Assembly: GCA_015501585.1 (NCBI GenBank)
Contig: JADNRY010000031.1
Coordinates: 124,001-188,000 of the forward strand
Direction: 5' to 3'
Source of the DNA: Rhodocollybia butyracea
Lineage: Eukaryota > Basidiomycota > Agaricomycetes > Agaricales > Omphalotaceae
Length of the DNA stretch: 64,000 bases
Position 1 is the stretch's first letter. Each line of letters opens with the position of its first letter. Shown here in pieces: positions 58,845 to 64,000 of the stretch. The translations under genes were made by a program, and so were the position numbers. The notes under the pieces are model-generated. The model made no database searches and was not told the DNA's origin. It saw only the letters and a program-made list of their open reading frames with translations.

Positions 58845-59955
58845 ATGAGTGCCCCCGTAGTTCCAGATGCTCCGTATACGTTTGACACGAGCCCTAGTCC
58901 TGAGCCTGCGCCAGCGCCCCTTCCACCGGCTGCTCATGTTGGACCTGGTCGTCCTCGAGGTAGCGGGGCCAAACGAGGCCGCAAACCTCGAGGAGCTGCG
59001 CTTTCCGGTGTGGCATCGCCTCGTGCTACTTCAACAGATGCGGTGACCACAAATACATCGAGTCCGGCATTCCCGTCGTCGTATGCACCACATGTACATT
59101 GGGATGTGAACTCTCTCAGCACACCAGGCGCCAGCGGAAGCAGTAGCCTGCTTTCTGGCCCTAGCATCGCAGCGTCCAGACCGAGTATCACAACTGGCGT
59201 TTCTGCTTATGGTCAGACCCTCCAGTTGGCTCCAGGTCCCACTCAAGGGCATTATCAAGTGTTACTACGTCTTCTGGAACTCCTTTGAATATGGCCGGGC
59301 TCTTTAGAATGTCAGAAAGTCTAGCTGCCACTGGAAGTAGTGCTTTTCCTCGAGTACCTGGTATAGGAGCAGAGGACGAAGGAGAAGGCGATGATGAGCT
59401 TCTTCCTGCTATGGCAGACGATGATTACTCGGCGCAACTCTCATGGCAAAGTCAATCGAAAGATAATCTCAAGTGCGTCGCCATGTTTCCTACTGCTCCG
59501 TCATTTCTGACCTGGCTCTACAGAGTTTTAATGGAAAACTTTAGCCCAGATCAGTATGAGCGTTTTGAGGCTTATAGGCGGCATGCTCTTCCTAAACAGG
59601 CTGTCAGAAAAGTGCGTTGTGTTGAAAATCTGGCAAGCATTACGGTAAATTGAATGACGACTGTAGGTTATTCAACAAATCAATGGACAGCAAGTCTCCC
59701 AGCCCGTAGCACAGATCGTGGCTGGTTTTGCAAAAGTATTCGTTGGCGAAATCGTAGAGAAAGGTGTGCGTGTTGTTATAGAATCAGATATATTATGAAT
59801 TTATATATCTAGCTCGGCAAGTACAAGCGCGTCGCGGTGAAACTGGTCCCCTATCTCCTGACCACCTTCGAGAAGCATATCGAATGTATCAGCAAGAAAC
59901 TGGAAATGTGGGCGCTGCGAGGCCGGTTAGATCAAAGAGGCTCTTTGTACGATAG
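58845..59955 (+). CDS. TAF11: TFIID subunit TAF11
   Basis: Histone-fold subunit that pairs with TAF13 in the general factor TFIID. Start at 58845: [21 protein letters not shown] disordered half has an AT-hook-like [17 protein letters not shown]. An acidic segment ([12 protein letters not shown]) precedes the histone fold: [80 protein letters not shown] and [18 protein letters not shown], stop at 59955. Two introns (about 59,612-59,667 and 59,764-59,812). One G is missing in the GGG run at 59247-59249, after which the frame moves to [17 protein letters not shown]. The fold itself is unbroken. Confidence 0.9.
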
Positions 59956-60775
59956 ATCATAGCTTGTACCCTGTGTTTTACGCGAACCGAGTGTCTCGCA
60001 CCATTCATAGTATTGGACTTTGCTCTTTCCCAAGCCACAGTCGCTCGAATCGAGTTTTGGGTTGAAGGAAAATTGGCCTTTATTTCATTCTTCCGCAACT
60101 TTACTATCAGAAACGACGAGTTCGTAGATAATGCTGATAGACGGTGTTCTGTCGTTGGGCTACCGAACTGGATTCACAACCCTATATCATTTTCGACTAC
60201 CCAGCACAACTTCTCATTATCCGGATACTCTTCAGGTGTTCCATACTTCTACACATTTGCACATTCGGAATTGGACACGGGAACCCTTCATACTCAGTAA
60301 ACCTTTCGGAGAGGGCTTCCTTGCCTTAATTTTCTTCATACCCATTTGATCACTGGTGGCCGCATTAATGACTTTCGTTCCTTTGCTTTTAGGATTGCAA
60401 ACTTATCGCTGAATTTGTAGGTGATACGTAGCTCAGGAAAAACAAAAATTCGCAGTCACCACATTTAGAATTAGTTCGCTGTTAAGTTACTTATCAGCAT
60501 ACCGCGACCACACCAGCGCCTCCGAGGCTCTCATTACTGGAGTTCCACTGGTGGAGTGGGGGGTTTCAGCATTAATCTCTTTCAGAGCATTCAAAGTCAT
60601 AATCATTAAATTGTAAAGTAATCCGGAAATGGAAGAATAAAACGACTCAAGTCCCCGAGTTCCGGAGAACGGTATTAGAGGCAAGCGTCCAGGGATGAAA
60701 CGTTGGGAAAAAACGGGCACCAAGATTATGTATAGTGTTAGGTTAATCTGAGTTCTGTACCGACAATTTTCCCTA
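59956..60775. other. Intergenic between TAF11 and the V-ATPase gene (convergent 3' ends)
   Basis: A minus frame at 60487-60798 overlaps the VMA2 stop in another frame and is not supported. No RNA gene or repeat seen. Confidence 0.3.
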
Positions 60776-62796
<2,021 letters not shown>

Positions 62797-63791
62797 TTTC
62801 GACGATTATTGATGAACAGCGTTCTGAGCGTTATGGTACAAGATTCACAAACCGCTCTAGTTGAAACGTAAAGCGATCCAGCGTCATAGAACGTGATACG
62901 GTCCGCCGACCCTTTGCCATTCTTGCTCAGTCTTTCGCTTTTCCTCTCGTCGACTGCAGAGTCCATCACAAAGCTTAGTTGATTTGGTCCGCTTTCCGCA
63001 CCTCCGCCCTTAGTAGTACTATGAGTTCCACTGTATAAGTGATCACAGTATATATCAAGTCTACTATTTGCAACTTGGAATCCTAATATGTAGTAGGTAG
63101 GTTAACCGGCGTAGTCCGTTCCGTAGACCAAATGATATGATAACTTTGAGGTTTTTGAGTCAAGAGAGAAGCGTCTAGTTAAGCCTTTGAGGACCGAATA
63201 TACTGGCTGGCAGCCTGCACCGCAGGTACTTATGAGGATTTTCACCATCCATAGAAACCGAGAGGTGTACAGAACTTGAAGAAGCATCAATTTGGGTATC
63301 TGAACTACAGTGAAATTCTCAAAGGAGTTCAGATTCGTCTATCCTTATACAACACATCACCTTTCATAACTTAAGTACGCTCAAGTAACCTAAAACTGAC
63401 ACCGTCGTCATAATGCGGTTCAAACTAATAACTCACTGTGAGAGTTGGGTACGTGGCTAGCAGTCGACGAGACCGCCCAAAATAGCTAGCTGTCGTTGGT
63501 GATCGTTTGCATGTACCCCAAGAGCCAACCAACATCTCTGGCTGAAATCTGTCCTAATTCCATACCTTTCTGGCTCTGCTTTCGTCCAACGTTCTCAATA
63601 AGCATAACCCATTTACCTGTTCAGAGAAGATGGAGCGACAATCAACTACAATTGGTAGGCGCAAAACCTATGATATAGACCATCAACACAATATCATACA
63701 GTCGAGTGGTGAGTAGCGGGTTTCACAGGGTCTGAAACTCCAAAGATTACACATCAAAAGGGACTATGTACATTGCATTCTCGAGCGCCGG
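62797..63791. other. Intergenic, no gene recognised
   Basis: Promoter side of VMA2 and the 3' flank of the next gene. Minus frames at 62775-62969 and 63102-63290 have no family features. Confidence 0.3.
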
Positions 63792-64000
63792 TCACGCAGG
63801 CGGGGGCGGTGGGGGCGGAGCCTGAGCTTCAGGCGGAGGAGGAGGCGGAGGTGCTCCAGTTGAAGATGGATCGCTGCCAGGTGCAGCAGCTTCAAATCCT
63901 TGCGCTGCTTGCTGGGCATAGTACTGTCCATACTGCGCACCATACTGCTCTGCCTGTTTGGCCTGCTCTGCAACCCAAGCTTTGAATTCGGGTGAGTTTA
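63792..64000 (-). CDS. 3' end of a Gln/Pro-rich protein gene (partial)
   Basis: The reading enters from the right edge: SPEFKAWVAEQAKQAEQYGA, QYGQYYAQQAAQGFEAAAPG, then SSTGAPPPPPPEAQAPPPPP, stop at 63792. Helical Gln/Ala-Tyr segments followed by polyproline are common at the C-termini of splicing-related KH-domain proteins such as branch-point-binding protein, but nothing here proves it. The rest lies outside the window. Confidence 0.55.
   Translation of the reverse strand, partial: NSPEFKAWVAEQAKQAEQYGAQYGQYYAQQAAQGFEAAAPGSDPSSTGAPPPPPPPEAQAPPPPPPPA

Overview
The window looks like nuclear DNA of a mushroom-forming basidiomycete (Agaricomycetes). The genes are packed with short introns of about 45-60 bp on both strands. 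Many proteins match widely conserved fungal housekeeping families, and the lineage-typical parts are NACHT-domain NTPases, a DUF6535 membrane protein and Ty1/copia-type gag. The genus cannot be told from sequence alone.

Layout. 0-11 kb: end of an unknown gene, a xylulokinase, an F-box remnant, a RING-finger protein, an AIF/AMID-like FAD oxidoreductase and a small unrecognised gene. 11.3-23 kb: a tandem duplication of a NACHT NTPase plus PUS1 module. The order is NACHT copy 1, a 1.8 kb inverted-repeat-bounded block that itself carries a 519-bp TRIM element, a broken PUS1 copy, NACHT copy 2, a PUS1 5' fragment, a 1.4 kb AT-rich insertion and finally intact PUS1. 23-28.4 kb: RPB4 and RPN6 head to head, then PIF1. 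28.6-34.2 kb: duplicated copies of an unrecognised sequence, a fragment of the PIF1 3' end and a single-pass membrane protein gene. 34.8-40 kb: CCZ1, an intron-containing tRNA-Pro and a five-finger CCCH (ZC3H3-type) protein. 40.5-45.3 kb: a DUF6535 gene split by a complete, very young LTR element that carries only gag. 45.8-53 kb: a short-chain dehydrogenase and a USP15/Ubp12-type deubiquitinase. 53-64 kb: a GTCAGTGA-rich repeat block, a kinase-like gene, TAF11, the V-ATPase B subunit and the 3' end of a proline-rich protein gene.

Most genes are unrelated housekeeping functions: transcription (RPB4, TAF11), RNA modification and maturation (PUS1, ZC3H3-like), the ubiquitin-proteasome system (RPN6, RING, USP), vacuole function (CCZ1, VMA2), genome maintenance (PIF1) and sugar metabolism. 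The accessory material lies in three blocks (11-23, 28-33 and 40-46 kb) and is the most interesting part. Its best item is the gag-only LTR element at 41,100-43,400. The element has a 5-bp target duplication, a polypurine tract, Gcn4-type sites in U3, and a leader of eleven evenly spaced small hairpins whose stems co-vary.

Caution: at least twenty conserved coding sites differ from the expected frame by a single base, nearly always in a short homopolymer. This looks like residual long-read consensus error, so most of the apparent frameshifts described here should not be read as pseudogenes without checking.
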